This document shows positions 34,429-45,711 of a DNA stretch of 64,000 nucleotides, in pieces. Origin of the DNA: Penium margaritaceum (lineage: Eukaryota > Streptophyta > Zygnematophyceae > Desmidiales > Peniaceae); the NCBI GenBank assembly GCA_023375785.1, contig SZWC01001584.1, positions 31,448-95,447 on the forward strand. Reading direction: 5' to 3'. The position numbers and the translations under genes are program-made. The notes under the pieces were generated by a model. That model made no database searches and had not been told where the DNA came from. It saw only the letters and a program-made list of their open reading frames with translations. Every line of letters begins with the position of its first letter. Within the stretch, counting starts at the first letter, position 1.

Positions 34429-34665
34429 GTTATGTCATCCTGTTTGGATGATGGACTGGTCGTCATGCTGATCTATGTCTTGCCCGTGTCAGAGGCTCTG
34501 TTGCCGCTGTCTGGCTTCCTACTAACCATCGTGAGGACAAGCTGTTATCCTGTGGTCATCTTTGCATTTTTCTCGGTGTCTCCTCCTTATCCAAAGCGTG
34601 GCATTTCTGGGACCCTTCCCAATGCCGCATCATTGAGTCCTTCGACGTCCTCTTAGTTTGAGGAT

Positions 34666-35280
34666 GTGTTTGAACGTGACCTGTCTCGTCTCTTGTATCC
34701 TTCCAATCTTGCCCCAATTTCTTGGCTTGGGGGAGTTTCTCTGCCATCTGTCTCTGTTGCACCTTCGGCTCCGGTTCAGTCAGTCAATCCTCCTTTGAGT
34801 CAGTCATATCCTGTGTTGATCCAGACTCACCTCATGTGCTCTCTCCCTCTACCTAATCTCACTCTCCGCCTATGGCAGCGGCATCTTTGTCATCTCCTGC
34901 TCTGCCTGCAGCCTCCTCTCCAGGGCTTTCTGTGTCTCCTCCTTCCTCTCCATCCCTGCCCGTGCTTGCTCCTTCCTCTCCATCACTTCTTGTGTCCTCT
35001 CCTTCTGCTAGTCCGCCAGTGCCGACTTCTCTACTCTTGCCGGCAGCCCCCTCGGTGCCGCCTTTATCTCCATATGTCCGGGGTGGTCCCCTGCGTACGC
35101 TTCTTGCCCAGAGTCGCATGTCTTCTGCTCCCCGTCACGCCCCCTCATTACCTGGTCCCAGTGTGCCAGATCGCACCACTTTGTCTGGCGCGCCCGGGCT
35201 CCGTGCTCTTGGTCTCACAACTTCTGCCAACTTTTCTGCCTCTCTGTCAGTCATTCTTCCCAGCACTGCTCTTGGATAGT
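34666..35280 (+). pseudogene. Copia-3 Ser/Pro-rich linker between integrase and RT
   Basis: Rich in Ser, Pro and Ala with repeated PSSPS-type words. Such low-complexity linkers separate integrase from RT in Copia polyproteins. Orientation and position before the RT support this. Confidence 0.55.
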
Positions 35281-35389
35281 CCCTTGTGGAGTGTGAATTC
35301 TATAATGACCTTAACGCGTCCGTGTCTGGGTAGGTGACCCACTACTTTGCTGCTGGTGGTCTCACCCTACTGCCTCCAGTGCCCATGAC

Positions 35390-36560
35390 TGCTCACTCCA
35401 CTATGTGGGAAACAACCATGCAGCATGAACTCAATGCCTTGACTGGGCACGTCGTGTATGAGCTTGTCGAACTTCCACCTGGTAGACAGGTTGTCTCAGC
35501 CAAGTGAGTTTATCATAGAAAGCTGGGTCCAGACAGCACGGTTGAGCGATAAAAAGCTCGTCTTATAGCCAAGGGATTATCACAGAATCCTGGCATCAAA
35601 TTTGGTTAAACATTTGCTCCAATGGAACGTTACACCAGTGCTCGAGCCCTTCTCAGTCTTGATGCCAAACATGACTGGGAAATTGATCAAATGGATGTGA
35701 AAAATGCCTACCTTCATGACAGGCTTGATAAAGAGATCCACATGATCCAGCCCCCTGGCTTCACCGATGGCACCAACAAGTTGTGGCGGCTGCGCAAGGC
35801 TCTCTATGACCTTAAACAGTTTTCACGGTTTTGGAACTAGGAGATTACATCTACTCTTGGGAAGGGTGGCTTTCAGAGAAGCACAGTTAATCTTGCGCTG
35901 TTTCTCATTGCACCCTCTGCCCGACTTGCAGTCATTGTTGTGTATGTTGATGGCCTGCTCTTTGCATCCCCGAGCCCGTTTGCTGTTCACTATGTTGAGA
36001 GTCTATTACTTTCAGCATACAAAATGAGGGACCTCGGCCCTGCGCAAATCTTTCTAGGCATGGATCTCGAGCGTGATCGCTCAAAGCGTACACAACATGT
36101 TCATCAGGCTGTCTGTGTCCGCAGCCCGGGGGAACATTTTGCCTCCCTACTCTCTACAGTTCCCTCGCCCTCTACGCCAATGAATCCAACAGGTCAGACA
36201 CGGCTGGGAAACTGGATGTCTCTAAACTGGGGGAGACAGTGAATGTAATAGTCCATCTACTTGTGACTGGCTCACTTGTGTATCTTGTCACCACCACTCG
36301 CGCAGATGTGGCCTTTGCAATGAACACATCCATCCCAGTTCTCACAGTGTCCCAGAGAGCGGTACCTGGAGGCTGCATTACATGTGGTGAGATGCGCTTT
36401 ATCCACTCCGTGCACAGGATTGTACTTCAGAGTGCAACCCTCAGTCATTATTAATGATTTTATTGATAGGAAATGGGTCCATGATCCAGATGCTCCAAGT
36501 CGTGCAGGATACATCTTCTCATCCTGCTACTCCTTCACTTCGACAACTGGATTTTTCTTA
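35390..36560 (+). pseudogene. Copia-3 reverse transcriptase and RNase H start
   Basis: Motifs seen in order are WETTMQHELNAL, GRQVVSAKWVYHRK, KARLIAKG, MDVKNAYLHDRLDKEIHM, PPGFTDGTNKLWRLRKALYDLKQ, VVYVDGLLFASPS (the YVDD-type site), MRDLGPAQIFLGM, then a short RNase H segment with HDPDAPSRAGYIF. Typical Copia arrangement. Confidence 0.82.
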
Positions 36561-37794
36561 CTAGTGATCCTTCATTTTTTTTTTCAATTAACTTATGTAG
36601 CTTCTTAAACTTTCCCAGCACTCCACTTGTAGACCGTTAAACTCGGTGATGGGTCAAGGATACCTCTGCCGTGATCCTCGATTTCGGTGAATCGGTATCA
36701 CTCGCGCATAGCATACTCGCCGATTTCTGCGACGGGGGAGTGACCATATATCCACATATCTCTTGATATCTATCGCCATATCCACATTTCACACATCAAC
36801 CACATCATATCCATTTTGGGAACGTTTTGCTTCTTTGTTTCCACTACATCCAGCAAGCATGCAAAAAAGTGTGCTACTGTTCTTTCATCCACATTCGTGC
36901 AAACCAGTTTTTTTATTTGCCCATGTGTCACATAAACAATTATTTTACGTCTAAATATTCGTCCCCGAAATTCTTTCTTCAGGCTCAGTAATTCATCCAC
37001 TATGCCACGTAAACATTTATTCCATCCACCATGTTTCTTTGCAAAAGTCGAGACACTTGGAAAAGAATTAGTCGGGTTCAACTAGAAGGAGGCACACATG
37101 CACACAATTCAAAGCTTCTGAACAGCTACGCGACTCTGCTGCTGCGTGCGACTCCGCGTAGTGTGGTAATGCACAGCCAAGAGTGCGTGAGTTACGGCTG
37201 GCCGTAGATAGCATTGTACGGCTGAGCGAGGAAGGATGCTCAAACATAAAAACTTCGACATTCGAAGTGCCTCGCAGTGATCGTGGTCAGCACTGCTACA
37301 ATGCTGGATCAAACAATGGGAAAACATGAATATCAGGGAATTACTGGTCAACCCGCCCACTTCCTTGTCCCAAAAAAAAACCAAATAGAGGAGAGTAGAG
37401 ATGGTACTAAAAAGCAAATGAAAAAAGGGACAAATATGGGTGACAGTATGGTATATCCAAATGTACACGCTATGTCGACACCGCATTCCATCAAGCGACA
37501 ATACACTGACATCGTCAGACATGAGAGGAAAATCACAAACCCCTCTACAGAGGGGTTTCTGACTTTTCTCACAAATGTTCACGACATTTTTGAGTGGGGG
37601 GGCCGAAACACCCCATGCGTTGAAAGGGAACCTGCTGGGCCCTGCTACCACGGGGCCCAACAGGAAGCCGCGCAAACATGAAACCCTAAAACACCAAGTG
37701 TAATTTGGGGTAGGTTTTGAGAGTGGTTTGCATGTATAAAATTGGGTTTTGTTCTCCGGCAAAAAAAAAGGAGAATTCTTTTTGGCTCGATTGC
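36561..37794. other. Non-coding stretch with short hairpins
   Basis: No gene supported; a 217-residue frame on the minus strand (37109-37762) has no recognisable domain. Two compact inverted repeats are present: 37537-37558 (arms AAACCCCTCT/AGAGGGGTTT, 2-nt centre) and 37631-37664 (12-bp arms with one mismatch, 10-nt loop). Confidence 0.45.
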
Positions 37795-37958
37795 GATCGA
37801 GCGATTAGCCTTTTCTTCTCCTTTTTTTCAACTCGCAAACCCCCATACGTGGATGTAGGGTTTCATGTTTGCGCGGGCTCCGCCTGTGCAAACATAGAAG
37901 ACCCTAAATCTGCAAATGGGGGTTTGCGAGTAAAAAAAAAAAGGCTAATCGCTCGATC
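37795..37958. repeat. 164-bp imperfect palindrome (MITE- or foldback-like)
   Basis: The left arm from GATCGAGCGATTAGCC through CTCGCAAACCCCCA and GTTTCATGTTTGCGC is mirrored by the right arm from GTGCAAACAT through TGGGGGTTTGCGAG to GGCTAATCGCTCGATC. The centre is near 37879. No coding capacity. Long self-complementarity with no gene fits a MITE or an inverted duplication. Confidence 0.75.
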
Positions 37959-38011
37959 ACGATTCTCGCAAGGGGGAGAGGAGAGCGAAGCGAGGGGGGT
38001 GGCACATCACA

Positions 38012-38512
38012 TGTTATGTACCAGACGTACACGAGTCCCTAATCTTTCCGACTGGCCATTTCTATTATTCCACAAACAGCCCATTGCATCGCGAGACCGG
38101 ATATTGACTCCCAAACCTTCCAACAGCTTTGACCACTCTCGCGAATCTAGGACAGAGGTATCACGACCTTTTGGTCGACATCTCGATGCACCGAGACGAA
38201 TCTGGATTAACAAATATTCATCTCGCATCTTCACCATCAATTCTCAAAGACCCCTGATTTCTCGGCGGACCTTCTCGAGTCCAGCCACTCACGAAGCGAC
38301 TCTGCACGTGTTGCTCAACAATCAACCCAACGACCCGACTATGCCTCAGTCGTAACTCGACACTTGTGTATACATATTTTTTATCATTTTGACACTCGTC
38401 GTCGAATTACACTTACCACTAATCATAAACTGCTCAATTTTCCCAAATTCTAAATTTTGTTTTGCCTCGCAACTTCTACCTATTTACCATCTACGCTCTT
38501 TTCGGCATAACA
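38012..38512 (+). repeat. Gypsy-1 5' LTR
   Basis: 501 bp, starting TGTTATG and ending CATAACA, a perfect 7-bp terminal inverted repeat. Matches 45161-45711 throughout, apart from a segment of about 50 bp present only in the 3' copy. Confidence 0.88.
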
Positions 38513-38518
38513 CTTGGT

Positions 38519-40198
38519 GAGTTATGGTTAATCATGCCAATTCTATACACTAAGAGATCTATGTATACTACATGTGCAATAACTCTACTTCCTAGAAGTT
38601 TACTCATGTACGCACAGTTGCGAGTTCATTAGTTAATGATTGAACAACCTAGAATTCTTTTGAGGTATGAATTGGAGTTCTTATATTACAGGGTAATGCT
38701 TTTAAATGCAACTTCAAAATCTCAACTCTTTCATGCGCTTAAACGTGCCTACTTATGTACTGAAGGATCGTGTGGGGCAGTTATGTCTGTTCTATGAATG
38801 GTCAGAACCTACGTGGAGCCTATGCAAGGTCTAATCCGTCGTCTGATGTACTTCACATGTGTTTTGCTATACTCAGGTGTGTATGCGCTTGACATTTTCG
38901 CAAACTTTTTGACGTGGGCGATCCCCCCCCCCCCCNNNNNNNNNNNNNNNNNNNNNNNNNNNNNNNNNNNNNNNNNNNNNNNNNNNNNNNNNNNNNNNNN
39001 NNNNNNNNNNNNNNNNNNNNNNNNNNNNNNNNNNNNNNNNNNNNNNNNNNNNNNNNNNNNNNNNNNNNNNNNNNNNNNNNNNNNNNNNNNNNNNNNNNNN
39101 NNNNNNNNNNNNNNNNNNNNNNNNNNNNNNNNNNNNNNNNNNNNNNNNNNNNNNNNNNNNNNNNNNNNNNNNNNNNNNNNNNNNNNNNNNNNNNNNNNNN
39201 NNNNNNNNNNNNNNNNNNNNNNNNNNNNNNNNNNNNNNNNNNNNNNNNNNNNNNNNNNNNNNNNNNNNNNNNNNNNNNNNNNNNNNNNNNNNNNNNNNNN
39301 NNNNNNNNNNNNNNNNNNNNNNNNNNNNNNNNNNNNNNNNNNNNNNNNNNNNNNNNNNNNNNNNNNNNNNNNNNNNNNNNNNNNNNNNNNNNNNNNNNNN
39401 NNNNNNNNNNNNNNNNNNNNNNNNNNNNNNNNNNNNNNNNNNNNNNNNNNNNNNNNNNNNNNNNNNNNNNNNNNNNNNNNNNNNNNNNNNNNNNNNNNNN
39501 NNNNNNNNNNNNNNNNNATGTCCCCCCCCCCCTCCAAAAGGCACAACTGTATTGGGGAGATGTATCAGCGAGTGTAGCTGGATGACCTCGAAATGAATAC
39601 ACAACTTTATGACATCACAAAAGAACAACAAACCATACGGGACCCAAGGAATTCTGGCCGACAAAGCTGATTCTTGGACCTTTGCATGTTTTTCTTTTGT
39701 GCGCATGCGTGAATCTCTTTCGAGCGACATTGAACTTGTCACACGTGTACAGTCAAGCTGTAGCTGTAGCGATGTTTCCCTACAACATAGATTATGGCCA
39801 TGGTGCGGGATAACCTTTAGGTGCAAAGATTTTGGTTCTGGACACTCCTAAGACGAAGTAGAAACTAGGTTATCATGCATCTTACAGAAATAACATGAAA
39901 GGTACTTAGGTAGCAAACTAGGTTACTGTGTTCTGAAACATCTGAAATAGTTTTTGTGTTTGGTTTGAATGAAGAAGAGTTTTGTGAAACGTTTTTGCAA
40001 CATTATTTCCTGTTGTAAGTTCCGTGAAACTTACGGGTCTAGGAACATAAACATAGATATGAATGTAGGTCGCCCAAGAAATTTCTAAGAAACAATGTTG
40101 TTTTTCTTGGCTTGATTCCTAGAAGTATCCCACCCATGTGTTTAGTTCTTCTACACACATTGTCAAGTGTGTGAATTAGGGGTCATTAACCATAAATG
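38519..40198. mobile_element. Probable hAT-like DNA transposon inserted in the Gypsy-1 PBS
   Basis: CACTTGGT occurs on both sides (38511-38518 and 40199-40206), an exact 8-bp target duplication as made by hAT-type transposases. The ends are inverted repeats: TTATGGTTAAT starts the left end, and its reverse complement ATTAACCATAA closes the right end (12 of the first 14 bases pair). Length is about 1.68 kb including 582 N. No transposase was recognised outside the gap, so it is non-autonomous or its gene lies in the gap. P-type elements also give 8-bp duplications and are the main alternative. Confidence 0.75.
38936..39517. other. Assembly gap (582 N)
   Basis: N run inside the DNA transposon, bordered by 13 C on the left and ATGT plus a C run on the right. 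Gap length may be an estimate. Confidence 0.95.
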
Positions 40199-40200
40199 CA

Positions 40201-40215
40201 CTTGGTACCACAGCG
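40201..40215 (+). other. Gypsy-1 primer-binding site, right-hand part
   Basis: CTTGGTACCACAGCG matches the Gypsy-2 PBS segment CTTGGTATCAGAGCG at 13 of 15 bases. Its first bases are duplicated at 38513-38518 next to the LTR by the transposon insertion. Confidence 0.6.
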
Positions 40216-40382
40216 CAGCACTGCTGGTGAGGCATCCGACTACTTTACTCACCCAGAGGACTACCTTGCACAAGCCATCAGCACATCTCACACGTCAAGA
40301 CTTTGTAGGCTTAGCGATAACGACATGATCCAAGCGAGCACAACTGACGGCAAGCAGCGGGTCTTCGGTGAAAACTTTGGCA

Positions 40383-41540
40383 ATGGAGGAGCAGAACGTG
40401 CCGATGCACGCAAACCCTGAAGAGACAATGAACACTGGCGTGGAAGGCTATGCGGCAGGTGGATCAACCCCTACGGCTCCGACAACCAGTCCGGTCGCAG
40501 ACCCAACGGCGGTAAATCAGCCGCCCCTACCAACAACCTCAGCAATGACAGCAGGGAAGACAGGTGGCACTGGTTGACAGGCGCAGATCAACGAGGAACT
40601 GGCGAACCGGATCTCCGCGCTCGAGGAGTTCAATAGCCATCTGTTCCGACAGCTCAATGTTACGATAAAGGCTCTTTGCATCGCAAGCGCACGTGGAGAG
40701 GTGCTCGTCGAGAGAAATTCCTAACTCTTGAGCAAAACCAAGATTTTTCCGGCTCCACCAGAACCGTTCAATCCTACAAACTCAAAGGGACCAACGCTTT
40801 GGATGTGGCTGACGAGTTTGAACGTGTACTTCACCATTGCTGAGGTCAACAACAATCAAAAGAAATTTGACCTCGCAGCCGCGCTTTTACATGGCACGAC
40901 GCTAAGTTGGTGGTGTGATCTAAAGACCATCCAATAGCAGCAGGAGTCCGACAGAGCATCGTGGACGACCAATGGCGCCCGTCTCATATCGCCAACCACA
41001 AGAGTTCTACCCCTGGAGCAGATCAACCCATAGTGGCATGACGCGTTAACGCCACCAACCGACTGGAAAAAACTCTTGCACGCGATGCTCGCACGTTTTG
41101 GACAACTGAAGAGAAGTCTAACGCACGGTACAAACTCTAGCGTCTACGTGAGCAGTCTAGCATGGTAGAGTACATGCGAAGATTTCGCAAGATCATCACA
41201 GGAGTAGACATCGCCCCGGACGAATTCTGTTTTCACTACAATAATGGCCTCAAGCATGATATCCGGTGATCAATTGCCATTTTCAGCGTCCACAATGAGT
41301 TGTCGCAGATGATTGCAGCAACAGAAAGGATCAACAATGCTGACTACAATGCTCAAATCCAGGAATCCTACGGCTGGAAACCTCCTAACCACAACTATCG
41401 TGGAAACGGAAAAAAACAATCGGTAGATTCCTCAACTCCAATGGAAGTGGACGCCGTCGACCAGAGAGATATGCAAGCTTGCAACAACTGTGGAAAAGTC
41501 GGGCACATCGCATGCAAATGTTGGAGCAAGCAGTAGGCCA
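40383..41540 (+). pseudogene. Gypsy-1 gag region
   Basis: Starts MEEQNVPMHANPEE with a Thr/Pro-rich head similar to Gypsy-2/3 gag. It continues with a capsid-like segment (PNPTNSKGPTLWMWL region, YFTIAEVNNNQKKFDLAAALL) and ends with a zinc knuckle, CNNCGKVGHIACKC (CX2CX4HX4C). Broken in several places. Confidence 0.8.
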
Positions 41541-41781
41541 AAAAGTGGAGGAAGTTGCAGAAAAATGAGTCGGAAAACGGCAAAGGACAGGATTAAAAGG
41601 CGCAAATCTTGTCCGTGAGGAGCAATGTGCACTAAACGATCACCCATCTGAACGGCCTACATTGTCGCAGAGGATTTCTGAGATTGCAAAGTTTGACGAG
41701 GGGTACGAGGAAGACCAACCGACGATGCTACTAAAGGTTCAGCCTCAATGATGCAAGAGTCGTAGAAGGGCACTGACAATA

Positions 41782-42024
41782 TTGGATGGAGGAGCTTCAC
41801 TCAGCTTTGTGAGCAACGACATAGTTTGCAAACTGGATTTCCAGACTGAAACAATGTTGTTTGAAGGGAAAACCGTTGACGGGAGACTGCAAATACGGAG
41901 ACTTCGAGAACCATTACGACTACAAGTGGGAGATCTACATGATGTAACGGTCTGGAGGTCTTGTCCAATGAGCGATCAAAAAATCATCCTCAGACAATAT
42001 TTCATGTACCGACACAATCCGTAG
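41782..42024 (+). pseudogene. Gypsy-1 aspartic protease region
   Basis: MDGGASLSFVSNDIVCKL fits the retropepsin active-site loop (D-G-G-A-S variant of D-S/T-G) with the following strand. It sits between gag and RT as expected for Ty3/Gypsy. Confidence 0.65.
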
Positions 42025-42399
42025 GTTGACTGGAACTGCGGCGACGTCTATGTGGAGATGGACAATACCCAACGACAGCTTCCATGCGTGGGACGGAAGC
42101 CGACTATGGAAGCAGCAGATGTAGAAGCAGTAGAGGAAGCCGCAGCAGCCAAAAAGTGACAACCTGTGCAGCCGATACTGCTAAACATGGCCAAGTACTG
42201 CAGACGACGAGGAGCTCGTGCGCGGCTTACACATCCCAAAGAATCGGAAGTGGCAGCAGCTGACTCATCATCAGCCTCATCAGCCTCATCGGCATCAACC
42301 AAGTTCACTATGGTACCCGAAGAGTTCCCACCACTCATCCAGGAGTTTGTGAACGTCTTCCCCGACAAACTACATAGAACCTTAATCCCTCAATGACAC

Positions 42400-42970
42400 A
42401 TCAACCATCACATCAAACTGAAGCCGGGTAGCAGACCTAATGCTCAAGGGGCCTATTGGATGAGCGATCATGAGCTGACCAAGCTAAAAAAGCAACAGTA
42501 CGAGATGCCTGGTCAAGGGTTCATCCGCCCATCCACTTTACCATATGTCGTACTAGTACTGTTTGCCAAGAAGAAAACCAGTGAGCTGAAGATGTGCGTG
42601 GATTATCGGGTGTTGAAAGACGCTACCATCAAGAACCGCTACCCTCTTCCTTGAGCTGACGAGTTTTTTTACCACCTCCGAGGGGCTCAAATTTTCAGCA
42701 AAACTGAATTGTGCAGCAGTTATCACCAGATGTGTGTGGCAGACGCCGACATTAAGAAGACGGTGTTCCAGATTCGTTACGGGAATTTTGAGTTCACGTT
42801 AATGCCGTTTGGACTGACGAATGCATCGGTTATGTTCATGGCAGCAATGAACAATTATTTCAAAGCATACCTCGATGATTTGTCGTATTGTATCTCAACG
42901 ACAATCTGGTGTACAACCGCACCCTGGAGGAGCACGATGAACATCTTTGAAAAGTCCTTGAAGTTTTAGA
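42400..42970 (+). pseudogene. Gypsy-1 reverse transcriptase region
   Basis: Segments show LTKLKKQQYEMPGQGFIRPS, VLFAKKKTSELKMCVDYRVLK, DATIKNRYPLP, then SSYHQMCVADADIKKTVFQI, GNFEFTLMPFGLTNAS and a YLDDL catalytic site. These are the signature of Ty3/Gypsy RT. Confidence 0.87.
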
Positions 42971-42999
42971 AAGAGATCATTTTTTCAGAAAACTCTCAA

Positions 43000-43690
43000 A
43001 ATGTGAATTCGTTTGTCATTCGATCGAGTTTTTAGGCCACGTCATCAATGGTGGATGCATCACCATGAATACGAAAAAAGTGGCAGTAACCGCTGATTGG
43101 CCAACGCCGACCAAAATTTGAGGAATTCGAGTCTTCCTTAGCTTCTGCAATTACAACCGGTGATTTGTACAGGATTACGCTTGGGTGTCAGGGCCTCTTT
43201 CCGAGCTCACTCAAAAAGAAAAGGAGTGGTGGTGGGGAGACAACAAACAAGAAGTGTTCACTGCTTTGCAGAACGCTCTGACCTCGGCGCCAGCCCTACG
43301 ATTAGTCGATCCAACGGTTGACTACATCATGGCTATACATGCGTCAAACCAAGCTATTGACGCAATACTCCTGCAAGACCACAGCAACAGCAAGCAACCT
43401 GTTGCCTGCATGTATGAAAAATTGTGAGGACTGGAACTCAACAATCGTACATGACAAAGATATGCTGGCGGCCGCACACTCATTCAAGAAATGGAGGTGT
43501 TACCTGGAGTGCCGCCGATGCATCGTGCGTGCCAGCCACAATGCATTAAAATGTTTGAAGACACAGCCAGACCTCAGTCGACGTCAAACCGTATGGATGT
43601 AGTTCCTTGAATCCGGGTTCGACTACGATATAGAGTACCGGCCAGGCATAATCAACCCAGCGGACGCACTCAGCAGCCAAGAAGATTTGA
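43000..43690 (+). pseudogene. Gypsy-1 RT thumb and RNase H region
   Basis: Includes CEFVCHSIEFLGH-type sequence, GPLSELTQKEKEWWW, ALTSAPALRLVDPTVDYIM, and HDKDMLAAAHSFKKWRCYLE, all typical of the Gypsy RT connection and RNase H. Fossil. Confidence 0.8.
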
Positions 43691-43699
43691 TGGCTGAGG

Positions 43700-44760
43700 T
43701 GGCAACGCTACAGCTGTAGCAAGACCCATACCTCAAGCAGCTCTTCGCACAAGGCTACGACCAGCACGGTAGATATAACAAGGTAGAATTCTTGTACGAT
43801 GCACCCTATTGGTGATGATGCTTCACTCGCAAACTGGTCGTCCCCCAGAACGAAAAACTCTGCCGTATGCTGCTCAAAGAATGCCACAACACAGGACCAG
43901 GTGGACACTTTGGAGAGGACAAGACACTGAAGAAGCTAGCGAAAGACTATTGGTCAGAACGAGATGCAATCTCACGTGGCCAACTTTTGCAAAACCTACA
44001 ACACATGTCAATGACGAAAATCCCGTCGCACAGGGCCACCCGGACTTGTGAAACCACTCCCTATTCCAATGGAACCGTGTCCCGATATCTCCATGGACTT
44101 CGTCATGGGATTACCAGTCGCACCCGAGGGATATGACGCAATCCTTGTGATTGTCGACAGGTTTTCCAAAATGTCCCACTTCATTCCGAAAACGTCCACC
44201 ATCATTGCCAAGGGAATACCACTGATGTTTCTACATAACACCGTGCGGCTACACGGCGTACCGAGAACCATCATGAGCAACAGAGACAATCGATTCACCA
44301 ACCATTTCTGGCACGAACTGATGACTCGCTACGGCAGCAGAATTCAAATTTCAACAGCATTTCATCCTCAAACCAACGGTCAAACCGAGTGAAAAAACCA
44401 GATGCTCCAACATTATCCAACATTGCAAACCTCATGGGACGGATTGGGCACAAAAACTCCCGACCATCAAAATCGCATATTATTCGGCAGACCACAAAAA
44501 CTCCATTTGAGGTGGTGTATGGAAAACTACCCGCCACACCAGCCGGACTACAACTCGCAGAAACATTCCCTCGGTCAATGTTCAACGCCGAGAATTCTCC
44601 ACCATCTGGGAAGAAACACGTCAGACACTCTCAAAGACACAAGCAGCGATGAAGAGAGCAGCTGAACAACATCGCAGCAACGACGTGTTCATCGCTGGCA
44701 ACAAAGCCCTCAGCTCGGCGAACATCAAACTTCGCGGAGCAGACTATCCAAGCTCAAAGC
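43700..44760 (+). pseudogene. Gypsy-1 integrase region
   Basis: The HHCC zinc-binding head region appears as ECHNTGPGGHFGEDKTLKKL. The core shows ISMDFVMGLPVAPEGYDAIL, VDRFSKMSHFIP and STAFHPQTNGQTE. A tail with FEVVYGKLPATP follows. Standard Gypsy integrase layout. Confidence 0.85.
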
Positions 44761-44949
44761 GTGATGGTTGGGACTGTTTGAGATCGAGCGCATGCAAACC
44801 CCTGTGTTTACATGACTCAAATTCCCTGACACAAAACAAATTTATCCGGTGTTCCATGTCAGCTGACTCAAGCACTAGCAAGACCCCGGAGAGAACTTCC
44901 CCGGCAGGGATGTCCCTCCCCCACCCCCTGTTCAAGTGGATGAGGACAC

Positions 44950-45110
44950 ATAGTACGTCATCAAGGACATCCTCGGCCATCAACAATGGGGCAAAACGAC
45001 AGAAAATCTTGTCAAATGGCATGGCTATGACGCCACGCATAACAAATGAGAACCCTACAACAACCTCCAAGACGTCAATCACCTAATCGATGGCTATTAC
45101 CGCCATCACC
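44950..45110 (+). pseudogene. Gypsy-1 chromodomain
   Basis: After the integrase, the sequence reads YVIKDILGHQQWGKTTENL followed by VKWHGYDATHN and a short C-terminal helix-like stretch. This matches the chromodomain fold pattern (strands, then W-x-G/Y). Chromodomains at the integrase C-terminus define the chromovirus clade and direct insertion to heterochromatin. Confidence 0.65.
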
Positions 45111-45146
45111 AGGCCACATCTGTATGCGCGCCGGGACATCGCGGTT

Positions 45147-45160
45147 AAAAGGGGGGGAAG
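45147..45160 (+). other. Polypurine tract of Gypsy-1
   Basis: AAAAGGGGGGGAAG ends one base before the 3' LTR TGTTACG. Confidence 0.85.
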
Positions 45161-45711
45161 TGTTACGTACCATACGTACACGAGTCCCTAATCTTTCTGA
45201 GTGGACATTTCTGTTGTTACACAAACAGCCCATCGTGTCACGAGACTGCAATATTCACTATGATGGTCGAGGACAAACCGGCCAACTGCCCCCGCCCTCT
45301 GTGAATCTTCCCAAACCTTTTGAAATCTTTGACCACTCTCCCAAATCTACGACAGATGTATCACGACCTTTCAATTGACTTCTCAACACACCAAGACAAA
45401 TCTGGATTTATAAAGATGCATCTTGCATCTTCACCATCAATTCTCGAAGATCCCTGCTTTCTTGGCGGACCTTCTCGAATCAAACCACTCACAACGCGAC
45501 TCTGCACGCGTCGCTCGACAATCGACCCAGCAACCTTGACTATGCCTCAGTCGTAACTCAACATCTGTACATATATGTTCGATCATTTTGGCACTTGTCA
45601 TTGAAGTACACTTACCGCTAGTTATAATTTTCTCAAGTGTCCCGAACTCTAAATCGTGTTCTGCCTTGCAACTTCTACCTTTTTACCATCTACGCTCCGT
45701 TTGGAATAACA
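45161..45711 (+). repeat. Gypsy-1 3' LTR
   Basis: 551 bp, starting TGTTACG directly after the polypurine tract and ending AATAACA. It contains about 50 bp around 45250-45300 not found in the 5' LTR. Also related to the partial LTR at 20730-21194. Confidence 0.88.

Larger units (their letters stand above)
34432..36560 (+). mobile_element. Copia-3, internal Copia fragment (fossil)
   Basis: A plus-strand remnant with a Ser/Pro-rich linker, reverse transcriptase and the beginning of RNase H. Gag, protease, most of the integrase and both LTRs were not found. Its RT is clearly different from that of Copia-1/2 and resembles other plant Copia lineages. Several breaks. Confidence 0.8.
38012..45711 (+). 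mobile_element. Gypsy-1, Ty3/Gypsy chromovirus-type element (fossil)
   Basis: Complete outline: 5' LTR 38012-38512, 3' LTR 45161-45711, PBS (split by an insertion), gag with zinc knuckle, protease, RT, RNase H, integrase, chromodomain, and polypurine tract 45147-45160. LTRs begin TGTTA and end ATAACA. The flanks read TCACA (38007-38011) and TCACC (45712-45716), a 4-of-5 target duplication. LTR identity is about 85% by eye, so the element is old. It carries an inserted DNA transposon (38519-40198). The coding region has many breaks. Confidence 0.88.

Noticed and set aside
37109-37762. 217-residue frame on the minus strand
   Set aside because: No recognisable domain, spans two local hairpins and ordinary non-coding sequence; an open frame of this length can occur by chance.
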